DNA from: Homarus americanus
Lineage: Eukaryota; Arthropoda; Malacostraca; Decapoda; Nephropidae
Direction: 5' to 3'
Assembly: GCF_018991925.1 (NCBI RefSeq)
Contig: NW_024729710.1
Coordinates: 42,501-106,500 of the forward strand
Length of the DNA: 64,000 nucleotides
The notes beneath the pieces were generated by a model. It was not told where the DNA came from. It saw only the letters and a list, made by a program, of their open reading frames with translations, and did not search any database. A program made the translations under genes and the position numbers. Shown here piece after piece: positions 11,700 to 24,340 of the stretch (the stretch's first letter is position 1; each line of letters starts with the position of its first letter).

Positions 11700-12930
11700 A
11701 AGTAGCCCACAGCTGTTGAGAATGGAGGGTGGTGGAGGATGGGGGTGAGGTAGGATGGAGGGTGACGTAGGATGGAGGGGAGGTAGGATGACGGATGGAG
11801 GGTGAGGTAGGATGGAGGATAGTAGGATGGAGGGTGGATATGGAGGATGGAGGATGGGACGTAGGATGGAGGGTGAGGTAGGATGGAGGATAACGTAGGA
11901 TGGAGGGTGAGGTAGGATGGAGGATAGTAGGATGGAGGGGTGATGGAACGTAGGATGGAGGGTGAGGTAGGATGGAGGAGGATGGGGGGAGGTGGGATGG
12001 AGGATGGGATGGAGGGTGAGGATGGGATGGAGGATAGGTGGGATGGAGGGTGAGGTGGGATGGAGTGTAGGATGGAGGTGAGGTGGGATGGAGGGTGGTG
12101 GAGGATGGGGTGAGGGGATGGAGGGTGGGATGGAGGGTGGGGTGGGATGGAGGAGGGGATGGAGGAGGGTAGGATGGAGGGTGGTGGAGGATGGAGGGTG
12201 AGGTAGGATGGAGGATAACGTGGGATGGAGGTGAGGAGGGTGAGGTAGGATGGAGGTGAGGTAGGATGGAGGATAGTAGGATGGAGGGGTGAGGTAGGAT
12301 GGAGGGTGAGGTAGGATGGAGGGGTGAGGAGGTGGAGGATGACGTAGGATGGAGGGTGAGGAGGGTGGAGGATGAGGGTAGGATGGAGGGTGAGTGGGAT
12401 GGAGGATGGGGGATGGAGGGTGAGGTAGGATGGAGGAGGCGTATGGAGGTGGTGGGATGGAGGAGATGACGTAGGATGGAGGTGAGGTGGGATGGAGGTG
12501 GTGGAGGATGGAGGGTGAGGAGGGTGGGTGGGATGGAGATGACGTGGGATGGAGGGTGAGGTAGGATGGAGGTGAGGAGGGGTAACGTGGGATGGAGGGT
12601 GAGGTAGGATGGAGGTGGTGGAGGATGGAGGATGGGAGGATAGGATGGAGGGTGAGGTGGGATGGAGATGAATGGAGGGTGGTAGGATGGAGGGTGAGGT
12701 GGGATGGAGGATGGTGGGATGGAGGGATGGGATGGGTGGTGGAGGATGGGGGTGAGGTAGGATGGAGGATAGGATGAGGATGGGTGGTGAGGTAGGATGG
12801 ACGTAGGATGGAGGTGAGGTAGGATACTAGCGTATGGAGGATGGAGGGTGAGGTAGGATGGAGGTGGTGGGGATGGAGTGTACTGTAGGGTTGGATGGAG
12901 GGGGGGGTGAGGTAGGATGGTAACTGTAAA
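11700..12930. repeat. large GA-rich minisatellite (about 1.2 kb, 15-18 bp unit)
   Basis: Many copies of GATGGAGGGTGAGGTAG with GATGGAGGATAACGTAG and GATGGAGGATAGTAG variants. The + strand is purine-rich and nearly free of C. The minus strand has a 449-codon open frame only because the unit has few stop triplets; unit lengths are not all multiples of three, so the frame cycles through Pro/Ser/His/Leu-rich readings. This argues against a gene. Confidence 0.9.
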
Positions 12931-12989
12931 CTGGGCAACACTAAAAATATGTATTTAACTTGTGACAGAGAAAATATAAGATGCTCCTC

Positions 12990-13736
12990 CTGCACCGATC
13001 GACTGTCATTCGAGGTGTGGGTCAGGAGGCATTGCTGGGAGACGTCTTAGTGCTAACTGCTGTCCTAAAATTCTATATACCATTGAAACTGTTGACGAGA
13101 TAAAGTATGATATGTAGTTGTATGCGAAGACAGGTATACTCTTTGATATAAATTAATGACCGATTTTACCGATTTTTTTTCGATTTTTCACATTAAAACA
13201 AATAACTTTCTCATTACTGAATCATTAACCCTAAAAAAAATACGTAACATTTCTGTACTGTATTAATGATCTTTCGTTTTGGGGAAAGATACACCAGAAA
13301 AGAATATAAATTTCTCACTAATTAAATAATGATGCAGGAAATGAAATAGTAATCACAAATATCATACTATCCGAATTTTTTCACATCAAACGGAAATTAA
13401 TAAATGAACAAAAAACATAAAGTTCTTATCACCGAATCATACCTCAGAACACACACCAAAAAAAAAATCATAAATATGGGACCTGTTTACGTGGTATAAT
13501 TTCAAAGTAGAATCTCTCACGGTATAAGAGTGTCTTTCAATTAACGTTACTGAGTCTATGATATACATATTCATCGTCTGGTTTTTTTTTTATGTAGAAA
13601 CCACAAACTATTTTTTTTAATGCATATGATTTTCCTGATGAATAGTGCGCCATTACAATCACGTGAGAGGCAAGCTTAATTATTTTTTCTTGTCCCGTGA
13701 ACATAAAAAAAAATGTTTCTCAATTAGGGCTTTCTG

Positions 13737-13738
<2 letters not shown>
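12990..13738. other. unique sequence with many poly(A)/poly(T) runs
   Basis: Moderately GC-rich at 12990-13070, then AT-rich. Nothing recognised. Confidence 0.45.

Positions 13739-13814
<76 letters not shown>
13739..13814. repeat. (GT)n microsatellite
   Basis: About 38 perfect units. Confidence 0.95.
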
Positions 13815-13816
<2 letters not shown>

Positions 13817-14142
13817 TAGGTCATTTTGCCCGGTTTGTTTAATGGGCTCCTAACTTAGCCTTGGTTAAGTTGGCTTCGGTTCGGTTAGGTTAGGTTAAAC
13901 ATATGCAGTATTTCGTATCCAAACTAACATGCCCTACATTCAATACTTCACAGCTCTTGTATATATCCAACCCAATCCTAATTATCCCTTATCCAAGCTC
14001 CTATACACTCGCACTATATCCAAAATCCATGTAAATTATACCATACAAATATACACATTAGTTATAGACCGTTTCCAGACGCTATATAAATCGTCTCCAA
14101 ATTTATATAGTTTAATAGACAGAGCCATATAGGTATGTATAG

Positions 14143-14205
14143 GATTAGTGTCGAACCCGTGATCCACCAGAGTGTATAGCGGTCACGTCTAGCCCAGGGT
14201 GTATG
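14143..14205 (-). mobile_element. partial tRNA-derived SINE head
   Basis: On the minus strand there is a D-arm-like GGGCTAGACGTGACCGCT, about 30 bases of anticodon-like sequence, then a T-arm/B-box-like GGGTTCGACAC. Spacing resembles a tRNA-like RNA polymerase III promoter, but the B box is degenerate and no full cloverleaf folds, so it is not a tRNA gene. A GT-rich array lies directly next to it. Confidence 0.4.
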
Positions 14206-14244
14206 TGTGTGTGTGGGGGTCGGTGAACCTGTTATGAAACAAGG

Positions 14245-14472
14245 CACACACACAGACACACACACAGACACACACACACACACACACACTATGTTGAAAT
14301 GAACTGTAGTTTGAGCTTTTCCACATCTAGTTATTATATGTCTTATTTGTGTCACTTATGTTACTTGTATATTATTTGTAATTCGTAACCCATTCCCCAA
14401 ATATGTAACTGTATATTTTCAGCCTTCTGGCTGCCAAGCTCTTTCAATAAACCGTTAGTGTTATGTATTATT

Positions 14473-14526
<54 letters not shown>
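14245..14526. repeat. two (CA)n microsatellites
   Basis: Imperfect CACAGA/CA array at 14245-14289 and a perfect array at 14475-14526. A short (GT)n at about 14201-14214 precedes the first in inverted orientation. Confidence 0.95.
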
Positions 14527-14528
<2 letters not shown>

Positions 14529-14627
14529 AGAGCCAAGAGTGTGTGGTGCCTCAGTATAAAGTGACTGGTCAGTGTTCACGAGGCGAGACGGAAAAACAAG
14601 GGGTAGTTTTACAGTGAGTAGTGAGGT

Positions 14628-14778
14628 TGAGGCCAGGTGAGGAAGAGGAGGTCAGGTGAGGAAGAGGAGGTCAGGTGAGGAAGAGGAGGCCAGGTGAGGA
14701 AGAGGAGGTCAGGTGGGAAAGAGGAGGTCAGGTGAGGTAGAAGCCAGGTGAGGAAGAGGAGGCCAGGCGAGGAAGAGA
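14628..14778. repeat. 18 bp minisatellite
   Basis: About eight copies of GTCAGGTGAGGAAGAGGA with GCCAGG variants. Confidence 0.9.
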
Positions 14779-14967
14779 GGAGGTAACTCAAAAAGAAAAA
14801 AAAAACTGGTGTTCTATCTGTACGTCTGTTTACGTCGGTGTCTGTCTCTGTTTACGTCTGTGTCTGTGTCTGTTTACCTCATGTCAATAAGAAGTTTTAT
14901 CAGGACTGCTGGCATGTCACTTAGTAATAAAGGAGTGATTAATATTTCCGAACTTCTGTGTATACTA

Positions 14968-14972
<5 letters not shown>

Positions 14973-15006
<34 letters not shown>
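14973..15006. repeat. (GA)n microsatellite
   Basis: Perfect array. Confidence 0.95.
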
Positions 15007-15009
<3 letters not shown>

Positions 15010-15012
<3 letters not shown>

Positions 15013-16370
15013 GGCTCATAATTTAACCACGTTTAATTACACAACCATCCTCCCCACCCAAAAAAAAATCCCCCTCCACCCCTTACCCCGCCCCACGTAC
15101 AACCTCTCGGGGAGTCTGGTGGCCCCCAAAAGCTAATAGAAGTTTAAACTCTCGCTCTATTTGAAGTGCTGACGAAATTGCCTGACGATGGTGTAAAGCT
15201 AAAAAAAATTAAGAAAAAAAAAGCAAGGAAAAAAAAAGCTTTCCCCTCAGGTAGAAACTGTGGACCTGATCAATCTATTTTACTTTTCAATGAAGGTTTC
15301 CCACACGGTAAGTAAATTGGGGGAAGGGAGGATTAAAATTGGCAATGGGGGGGGGGGGGTTAAATTTAGGAATATTAGCTAAAATTTGGGATAGGTTAAA
15401 ATTGGTAAGGGGTTAAAATTGGATGGAATAGTAAGCACTTGGACGAAACATCTAAAATTGGGAAATGTGATTACAAATTAATAGGATAGTACTGGTATGG
15501 GATGAAACCATTGGAAGAGGAATAGAAAATGAGAGAGAAGTTAATATAGAGAAAATTACTTAAATAAAACACATGGATAATTGACTGATAATATAGGAAA
15601 CAGCACTTGAGGGAAATATGAATTGTGTGATCTTTAGAATAGGGGAAGACGTATAGGAGAGAGAGACAGACGGACGGACGGACGGACAGACGGACTGACT
15701 ATATAAATGTGGAAATCGAATAGTAAAAACAGAAGAAAACTAAATATAATATGAACGATAATAAACAGCTAAGGATAAAATGTAAGAGTGTAGAATATTG
15801 TGTGAAAGTATTGGGTGCTGGTTGGACCTGCCTGCGGTAACCTCCAGGTGAAAGAGGTAGTTTTTTCCTCGTTTTTACACCTTTGGTCAACTTTCTAATT
15901 AACTTTTCCTTTGTTTCCCCTTTCCCGAGGCTAAGAATGTTATACGTTTTAAGGATAATAAATAAAATAATCCTAAAAAAAAAAAAAACCTAACCTAACC
16001 TATTTGTAATAACTGTTAAAACTACATATAGAGTAGAGCGTACATTATGAGTTGCTTCGTTATTTTAATCAATCGCTGGGTTGTATCGTTGAAGGCTGTG
16101 TTTACATATAAGACGTTCAGTGTCCTAGCGATAGTGGAGTGCTGCTTACAATCTTGACAGAGGTCGGTACTTCGTCAAAAACACCTTCAGTATATCTTAA
16201 GGTGTTGTCTCATGGTAACGAAAGGCGCTCAGGTATAGGCAGATAGGACTCTCAGTATCATTGGAAATATCAACAAAATTGTGAATAATTTGGGTTATAT
16301 GATATTTGGGTTTTGTACCATGACGAATGATAGTTTTGTCTCGTTAATAATGTTGATGTGACTGTGTGTG
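15010..16370. other. AT-rich sequence with a degenerate TTAAAATTGG-like block
   Basis: TTAAAATTGG and TAAATTGGGG motifs recur at about 15310-15470; (GGAC)n is short at 15670-15695. No gene seen. Confidence 0.45.
15988..16002. repeat. short (CCTAA)3 tract
   Basis: Three units after a poly(A) run. Similar two-to-three-unit relics, usually on the opposite strand as GGTTA, occur near 13880, 25926, 39175 and 41552. Confidence 0.7.
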
Positions 16371-16375
16371 TTCGT

Positions 16376-16430
16376 GTATGTATGTATGTACGTATGTATG
16401 TATGTATTTATGTATATATGTATGTATGTG
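16376..16430. repeat. (GTAT)n microsatellite
   Basis: Imperfect tetranucleotide array. Confidence 0.85.
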
Positions 16431-19020
16431 TCATTTCTCTGTGTGTGCTCGTGTGTCTTTAATATTTGGAAGAGGGATAAAAATATAGAACCGACGCCGT
16501 TCAGTTTAAATGGAAGATAAAAGACAAACACGTGAGGAAAACGAACAGGAAAAGTAAACAAGTGTAAAAACTATGAAGAGAAAGAAGGGGAAAAATACTA
16601 TAAAAACAGCGAAACAATAACAGTTAGAGGAAACTATCAGAAAAAATACACCCCGTTATATTTGTATTTAGTATATCAATAATTTCTTTCTCAATCAGTG
16701 AAAAATCTATTGGAAAAGGAAATATGAATATAATGTGAATGACAGTTTGAGGAAAATACAATGAGTCTTATAGTACCAAAATAATGTATAAATGAATAAC
16801 TTCGTAAATAAATAAAAAATGTGGGCAGTTTATATAAAAGATAGACGATAAAACACAGACACAAAATAACACAGATAAAAAGTTATTTTATTTAAAGATC
16901 CACCAATGGTTTTAACTCTTTGATGGTGATGGTTTGTGTTATAATCCTTTAAGAACGATAGCTGAAGATATAAACATTTATAGAACACAATGGTTTAGAT
17001 TATACTTCTTTGAGCTCGATGGTTTTAATTATTATTGCCAAGAGGTTTAACATGTCGTCATCAAAGGGATAAAAAAATCGTTTCAGAGTCAACATGAATC
17101 TGTAAAGCAATTTTTTCACAAGTGTTTATCGCCATCACGTCATCTCGTATGCCCAGCAACTACAGATGAAGCTTTTATTGTCTCCTTTCAAAATTACTCA
17201 CCAATCGTTCGTCTCTCTTATACCTTCTAGCTGTATAATGAACCAACCTTCCTAGACCTTAGTACTTATTCTATAATGATTTATTCTATCACTTCATCAT
17301 ATCACTATCCTCTCTCTTAAGTAAACATTCATCATTTAACCAAAACCACTTCCTTTGCCATCCCCCTTTACCTCTCATACCTTCCCTGACCTCCCTCACC
17401 TCTCATACCTCCCGTGACCTCCCTCTTCTTTAACCCTCATACCTCCCGTGGCCTCCCCTTCCCTACATCTGAGTCCACCCCAGGCCTCCTTCCCCTACAC
17501 CTCAGACCTCCCCGCCTACGTTCTCACAGTAGATTTTAACCCTTTTGCACGACGCAGTTCACCTTGAGTCAGAGTAGCTCATCCCTTCACCTGGTGCCTT
17601 AGTACCTGACCACCACGCTGACCTTGTGTTGGCCCAGAGGATGATTGGGGACGAGGAAGACGTAAAAGGTAATGGGAGGGGCTAGACATGGGGAAGATAG
17701 GGTGGGAGAGAACGGGACGTCGTGGGAAAGAGAGAGGTATGGATGGATGGGATTGAGCGGTGGATGGGAAATAATGGGGAAGAGAGAAGAGGTGGTGTGA
17801 GAGATGGATGATATGGAGAAGATGAAGGGGGAGTTGAATAGGTGGGGGCAGCTGAGGAGTTGGGGACCAGGTGAGGGGGGCTAAAGTATTAATGAACCTA
17901 GGTTCCGGGACCAGTTTGTGGCGGTGACCTCAAGTTGGCGTGGCGCATCTTCGAGGTGACCTTCTGACTCTGCACGACCCGGAATCCTTCTTCTTCTTCT
18001 TCTTATTCTTATTCGTATTCGTATTATTATTCTTATTATTTTTCTTCTTCTTCTTCTTCTTCCAAACTAAAATAACACCCTTAAAGATAATAGGTTTAAA
18101 TCACACATACAATAAAACAATTAAATAGATCAATGCCAAAAAATCTATATAATTAAACTGAAATAAAGTCAGAAATCAAATAAATTTCCCCATAATAAAA
18201 ATCAGCTGTTCATTGACGGCTAAATAGGAATCTCAGTTTCTCGTAGTCAAATTCTCAGTGAGTCTGGTCTCGTGGCGGGCGGCAACGGTACGTAACCTGG
18301 CTTTAATCATCCCCAAGTCAACAGTCGGTCTCAGAGGGCCCCCCAGCTCGCTAAATCCGGGCTTGACTTTGGTTACCTGAGGACTCTGAGCTCATTGATT
18401 TCTCTTTGTGGTGATGTGACATGTTCTGAAACCTTATCTCCAGGGGGTGAATATTATGCTTGTGGCAATACCCGTATACCGTGAGCATATTTGTTTTGTA
18501 TCTATCATGTTAGTATCGGCTTGGTTATATTCGATATTTTCTCAACAATAGATATTTTAATTGACAGTCTAACAAGCCGTTATATAAGCTGCAATAATGA
18601 ACTTAATGAGTTAATTAATAAGGGTTTAGGTGATTAGTTGGTTTGCAGGTGGTTAAGTGTTTGTTGATACCTTCAGTGAAAAGTTTAATTAATTTATAAG
18701 ATTTTCAGGTGTGATGTTCGTAAGAAATTTAGTATGATAATGGATGGTTCAGAGACCTTCCACCGCCATGAAGATCTGCTATACAAAGGGATAGATAGAT
18801 AGACAAACGGACAGACAGACAGAGAGATACACAGACAGACAGAGAGATACACAGACAGATAGAGCGAAGCAGATCTGTAGAGAAACACACACACAGAAAG
18901 AGTCAGAGATGAAGAGAAGGAAGGAATAAACAACACGGAGAAAAGTAAACCAAATATTCAGTTTCTTGTAACGAGGTACAAAGAGAAACCAAAGAAATTA
19001 AGACGAAAACACAATTCGAA
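16431..19020. other. unique sequence, no gene seen
   Basis: AT-rich to 17340, then C/T- and G/A-rich patches. A more GC-balanced repeat-free stretch at about 18270-18400 is unexplained. Confidence 0.45.
17988..18062. repeat. TTC/ATT trinucleotide tract
   Basis: CTT repeats at both ends with ATT/CGTATT variants between. Confidence 0.85.
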
Positions 19021-19021
19021 A

Positions 19022-19136
<115 letters not shown>

Positions 19137-19905
19137 GCATTACCTGCTACTGGTGTGTGTGTTATGCCGCTTTCCACAAAGGTGTAAAGATGGATGAAGG
19201 CATCAGAGGTAGTTACGGGTGACAGTCTATTCTGATCGGTGAAACCTCTCTGTTTGTCGAGGGTGTAGGGCTGTACCTCTGAGCGAGACGATGGATGGAA
19301 GATAATGTGAATGAAAAAGAACGAAAGAGAGAAGAAAATATGAAAAAAATGGACGAAGAAGGTAAAGAAATATATGAGAAGAAAAGAAGAATAATGATCA
19401 GCCTCTTGTGGGAGGTTCCACCAGCCTGGTCTTGACGCTACGGTATAAATTTGGTGGAAGCAGCAGCGACCATCCAACCCTGCTGGGCAAACTTTTAATT
19501 GTCGTCAAGGAACTCGGCTCTAACTTTTCCACCCGCCCCCTCCCCTCCCCCCCCTCCCCTCCCCGGACCTCCTTCTCTCGTCCTTCCCTCCCAAGGGTAA
19601 AAAAAAAAAATATCCAGGCACCTGAGCATGATAAATTGCTAATGAATGTATTACTTTGCCTTCATTATGATAAATAGAGAATGGTGAAAAAAGTCAAATT
19701 ATTTTTTTCAACCAACATTTTATGATTCTGAGAAATTATAATGACTTTGTTTACCATGTTTGAGGTCGCTGATACTGGCTTATATGTTTGTTGTTTACTG
19801 TTGTCATAATCCACAGCTTCCTACTTTTAATTCTTCTGCAAATGTTGATATAAAACATCTAGGACGGCTTCAATTGTTTATTTTGTTATTAACCACTCAA
19901 ACTGG

Positions 19906-19908
<3 letters not shown>

Positions 19909-19962
<54 letters not shown>
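19909..19962. repeat. (GT)n microsatellite
   Basis: Perfect array. Confidence 0.95.
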
Positions 19963-19964
<2 letters not shown>

Positions 19965-20755
19965 AGTCGTCAGTAGTGTACATTCACCACAACACCCTCA
20001 CAGATGACACCTTCATTGATGAAATTTGAATTCTGTCTTTATGGCATATTTGTTTTTAATTTTCTAGTAGCTTGTATGACTGAGAAAATAATTTGAGGTG
20101 ATATGACAGTCAGACTACATCCATGGCAATGTTATCTGGATACTCAACGCCTTGTATTGCTAAAAAAAAATAATCCCGTAGCTTGGGTTTAGACAACGTT
20201 TTTAATTACAATATATTCTCAGTACAACTTTAACGCTATATAGCCGACCATCTCTGTGTTGCTGCCTTAGTGAGCCAGTTGGGTATATAGAACTAGTGAG
20301 GAAGAGGAGAGTTTGGGAACCTTTGATAATCCCGACTGAGTACATCAAGCTAGCTGGCAGACCACTTGATCCCCCACCAGGAGTTGTGTGTTCCAGACTG
20401 TTGTATTTTAGAATCTAATATAATAACTTTATTTTTATTTTATTGAAATTTTAACTCAACATCAGTAAGATAATTCACATTCTTCAGAGAGTAATGTGAG
20501 ATTCTTCATGCTTCACTCACAATAAAGACGATCTGTGTGAGTAATAGAGACGTGTATCTGAAGGTCTACGTAATATTATAATGTACAGTTCAAGCGTCAA
20601 GGTGTGGGTTGAGATGACTAAGCGTAACCAGAACTCGTACCAGTATTTGAGCGTTTAAACCACAGTGCTAAAAATAGTGAGGAAAACAGGAATTACCAGT
20701 TGTGTGTGTCCCTCACCCTGACACTGGTAGTGCTCGTGTTTATGACTGTTTGTCC

Positions 20756-20756
<1 letters not shown>

Positions 20757-20801
<45 letters not shown>
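20757..20801. repeat. (GT)n microsatellite
   Basis: Perfect array. Confidence 0.95.
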
Positions 20802-20803
<2 letters not shown>

Positions 20804-20938
20804 GTCTATGGCTGAGTGTTGGTGTGTGAGTGAGGGAAGCGAGTCTTCAATTCCCCTCTCCCGGCAAGTTTACTGTGACACTGCAACACATAAACCGTGT
20901 AATTAGACGTGTAACATAATCTGTGGACACAATATATA

Positions 20939-21062
20939 TAGGGTGTCGCAGAAAAATGTCTCTGCCTCCCTTCCCCCTGCTTCCCTCCCTGCCTGCTCTG
21001 GGTGCTCCCTTCTCCCTGAGACACTGTGAGGGAGGCAGGGGCATTATTCTGGGACACCCAGT
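20939..21062. mobile_element. short TIR element (MITE-like, about 120 bp)
   Basis: GGGTGTCGCAGAAAAATGTC... at 20941-20970 is matched by the reverse complement of 21030-21059 (GGGTGTCCCAGAATAATGCC...). The two 30 bp inverted repeats differ at only four positions, and TA-rich sequence lies outside both ends. The interior is C/T-rich with no coding capacity. TA-flanked GGGTGTCCCA ends suggest a Tc1/mariner-type MITE; the family is inferred. Confidence 0.65.
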
Positions 21063-21064
21063 AT

Positions 21065-23279
21065 AGACCTTAAGTCTTTCCTACATTATACTATGCATCA
21101 TATTTACTCTTGACTCTCTCCAGTATGTTCATTACACAGTGCCAGTCAGCCGTAATTAAACGGGTGAACATTAAAATAACACATTACATTCTTGTTTGAT
21201 GATGACTAATGAAATGCTGAGTTAGGAAACATAGCTAATTATACGACTCCCTGCTGACTACACCGGCACGCCATTTACACACAGCTCATTAAGAAAAAAA
21301 AATAAAACCTTTTTTTTTTAATCCTGCTGGAAAAACTCACACGTAAATATATTGGGAAGCGACCAAATATTAACCCAGGTAAAAACCAACAGAATATTAG
21401 CGAGGCGGACATCAGAGGGGGAGGGTGTAAATTACCTTTTGCTGAAACTGAAGGATAGTTGGAGTAAATCTGGAGGAAACGTCGGGGATGTCTACTTGAA
21501 ATGGATGGAATAATTGAAAGGGAGAGAGAGAGACCCGAACATTAACACTGATCTAGAACACAATATTAGTTAACCGCGGGAATGGAAGGCGTAATTAAGC
21601 ATTTATAATTACATGCTTCATATGACCTTATCAGATAACCGGAAGTAGAATATTGATTACCGTCAGTTTAGCCGTACATTACCGGCAAGATATAATATTT
21701 AATTACCAGCCTCAGCATTACAGGTGTGAGGTGTTTCTGCTAATAATCTTCCATTGTTATTTGTTTAAAGGAATGCAAGACTTATTTTTTGTGAATATAA
21801 ATAATAAGAAAAGAGTAAAACACTAAACATAAAAACAGTAATTATATAATGACAACAAACGTAAATAATAAAAACAAAAGGAAAACGAAAAATAATAGAA
21901 AAGAACAAAATGATGATGATGATGATGAATAAAAAAATAGACAAAATATAAAAGCAAGACGAAGAAGTTTGTTAAAAAATAAAAATCAGTAAAACGAAAT
22001 CGTCTTTGGTCATGTGGCAAATTTAAGCGAAATATCGACACTACAGACGCTGGTGCAAGACAATAGAGGTCTGTCTGTGTGCAGTTATGGCTCCCTTCAT
22101 GTTGTCATCTCTCAGTACATTTCAAATATATATAATTTAGCTGATAAATATGTATTTGTTTATACATCCAGATATTAAACTGTATAAACAAGCTGGGATT
22201 TTCGTATTCAGGAGTAAACACATAAATAAGACGGTATACACGCATGCGTTACTGTAGATGTTAATATTGAACTTTATACATGATTGTGTTTATATTCTCT
22301 GAACACACACGGCAACAACAGGTTCCTCAATGTATCCTTGGCCGCTACACCACCACCTGGCTCACTGCCCTCACCTGCCACAGGAGGGAGGGTGAAGACG
22401 TACTCTGAGGCCACGACTATCGTGTTGAGTCCTCTTACACTGGAGGTCTTGCCGCTGAGTCTTAAATAATCTTACTTTATTTTTCCCGTAACTGTAGGCG
22501 TGGTGACATAGTTAACTAAGTCACTAAAGGTCCCAAAATGTCGTAGTTGAGATTGCAGAGAAAGTTTTCATTAACGAGACTACTTTAGGTCATCTTCTCT
22601 CCCTCGGTGTGGGGCAAAAAAAATTAACGCTCGAATCTTTGACCGCGACCTTTGGCCGGGTTACAGGACCTTGGGCCGGGATTTAGGAAGCTGTATGCCA
22701 TTCAACCATATCCTGTTTCAACAGTGGCTGGACACTTCTTATAACAGGTTCTGTTACTATGGGGTCGACATGATAGTCTACCATGTGTTACTGGTAGATA
22801 TATATTCCTTCCTCGATAATATTGTGAAATATCTTCGTATACTTTGGTGACACAACTTTAACGCCAGACACCTGCGACCTGCAATATTTCTCTCCACTTC
22901 CCTGATTCAAAGGATTTTATTTTCCCCTGTAATAAAAATGAAGATTTCCTTAAGCCAGCATTTAACTCCAAGATAAATATTTTTAATTAGATATACTTTT
23001 TGACGACTGATATACGATAAATCTCTTTTACTTCCTTGAAATTTTAAAAGGAAAACAAAGGTCTGAGTTTTAGCGTTGTTTAGCTTGTAAAAATGTTTAA
23101 AGGGCTAATTTCTGACATTTGTTCGTAATTATGTTTACTTTTAACCTAGAACACACACTTCCTCCCATCTCTTATTTGTTTATTTTTCGCATTAGATTCT
23201 CTCGTCAGGTTAAGTTAGGTTTGTGTACTGATCAGTGATGGAATAAGGAGGCCACAGATTGACACATGGCCAGTCCGAC
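21065..23279. other. unique AT-rich sequence
   Basis: TAATTA-type sites and ATTACCGGCAAG/ATAACCGGAAG near-copies occur at about 21590-21710. A GC-richer patch at 22310-22450 has an open minus-strand frame with a CAGGTGAGG donor-like site but no convincing acceptor. Confidence 0.4.
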
Positions 23280-23356
23280 ATACTGTATGGGAGGGAGGGA
23301 AAGGAAGGAATGGATGAGGGGGGGGGAGATGTGAGAAGGAGAAATATAAGTATAAC

Positions 23357-23397
<41 letters not shown>

Positions 23398-23621
23398 AAG
23401 GGAAACTAAGAATAGGGGAAAGGAAAGGGAGAGTGAGGTGGCGAGGGAAGAAAGTGGGACAACAGGAAACGAGAAGGAGATGCTTAAGATAGAAGGAGCA
23501 AAAAAAGAAGGAAAGAAGCGAATGAGGGAGAGGGAAGTAGAAGGAACGAGAAGTAAGGGAGAGGGGAGATTACGTGTAAATTGTAAGAGTGGGAAGGGAG
23601 AAAAGGACTGATGAGAGGGTG

Positions 23622-23673
<52 letters not shown>

Positions 23674-24340
23674 AGTTAAAGTGAATGTATTGATGGAGAG
23701 AGTAGAGAGTGAGAAGAAGAGAGGAGGGAAGATTAAGAACGAATAGAAGACTAGAGAAAATTGATGAGTGATAAGGGAGAGGAGAGAACGAGGACAACTG
23801 CTGAAGAAGGAAGGAAGGAAGGAAGGAAGGAAGGAAGGAAGGAAGGAAGGAAGGAAGGAAGGAAGTGAGAGAGATAAGAAAATGGGAGATAAACAAGATG
23901 TATGTTGAGGAGAAATGAAGATTGATATAATAGAAAGAAGAGAATTAAAAGGGTGAAAAAAAGAGAAGAGTGAAGGAGAAGAAGAAAAAAAAAGGATTAT
24001 TGGTGAGTAAGAGGGAAAGGAGAGTAGGGAAGGAAGTTAGATTAAAAGGAATGTGGGAGGAAGGGAGAGACAGACAGACAGAGAAAGAGGGTGAGAAGTG
24101 ATTAAGTAGGATTACCTCAGAACGTGATGCAGGGAGATTGAGGGAGGATCATTATACAAATAAATTAAAGGGAGGGAAAAAAAACTACTAATGATCAGGC
24201 ATAGTCAGGGAGAGTACGTGAGAGTGAAGGGTAAAGGGGGAGTAGCGCGTAAGGGAGATTGACGAGTAAGGGAGGGTAGCAGGAGACTAGTTATAAAGGG
24301 AGATTGGTTGTTATGGGAGAGTGGTAGTAGTTATTTAGAT
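23280..24340. repeat. 1 kb purine-rich (G/A on +) region with (GA)n and (GGAA)n arrays
   Basis: Includes (GA)n at 23358-23395 and 23626-23675 and (GGAA)n at 23807-23865. Intervening sequence is almost all purine on the + strand, giving a homopurine/homopyrimidine region able to form triplex DNA. Confidence 0.9.

Noticed and set aside
11646..12995. 449-codon minus-strand open frame, the longest in the window
   Set aside because: It is a minisatellite of 15-18 bp units with few stop triplets. Unit lengths not divisible by three make the reading cycle between frames, which a real repeat protein would not do.
22284..22490. Possible minus-strand exon with a CAGGTGAGG donor at about 22.37 kb
   Set aside because: No convincing acceptor (only TTTAAGACTCAG with no pyrimidine tract) and no recognised protein.
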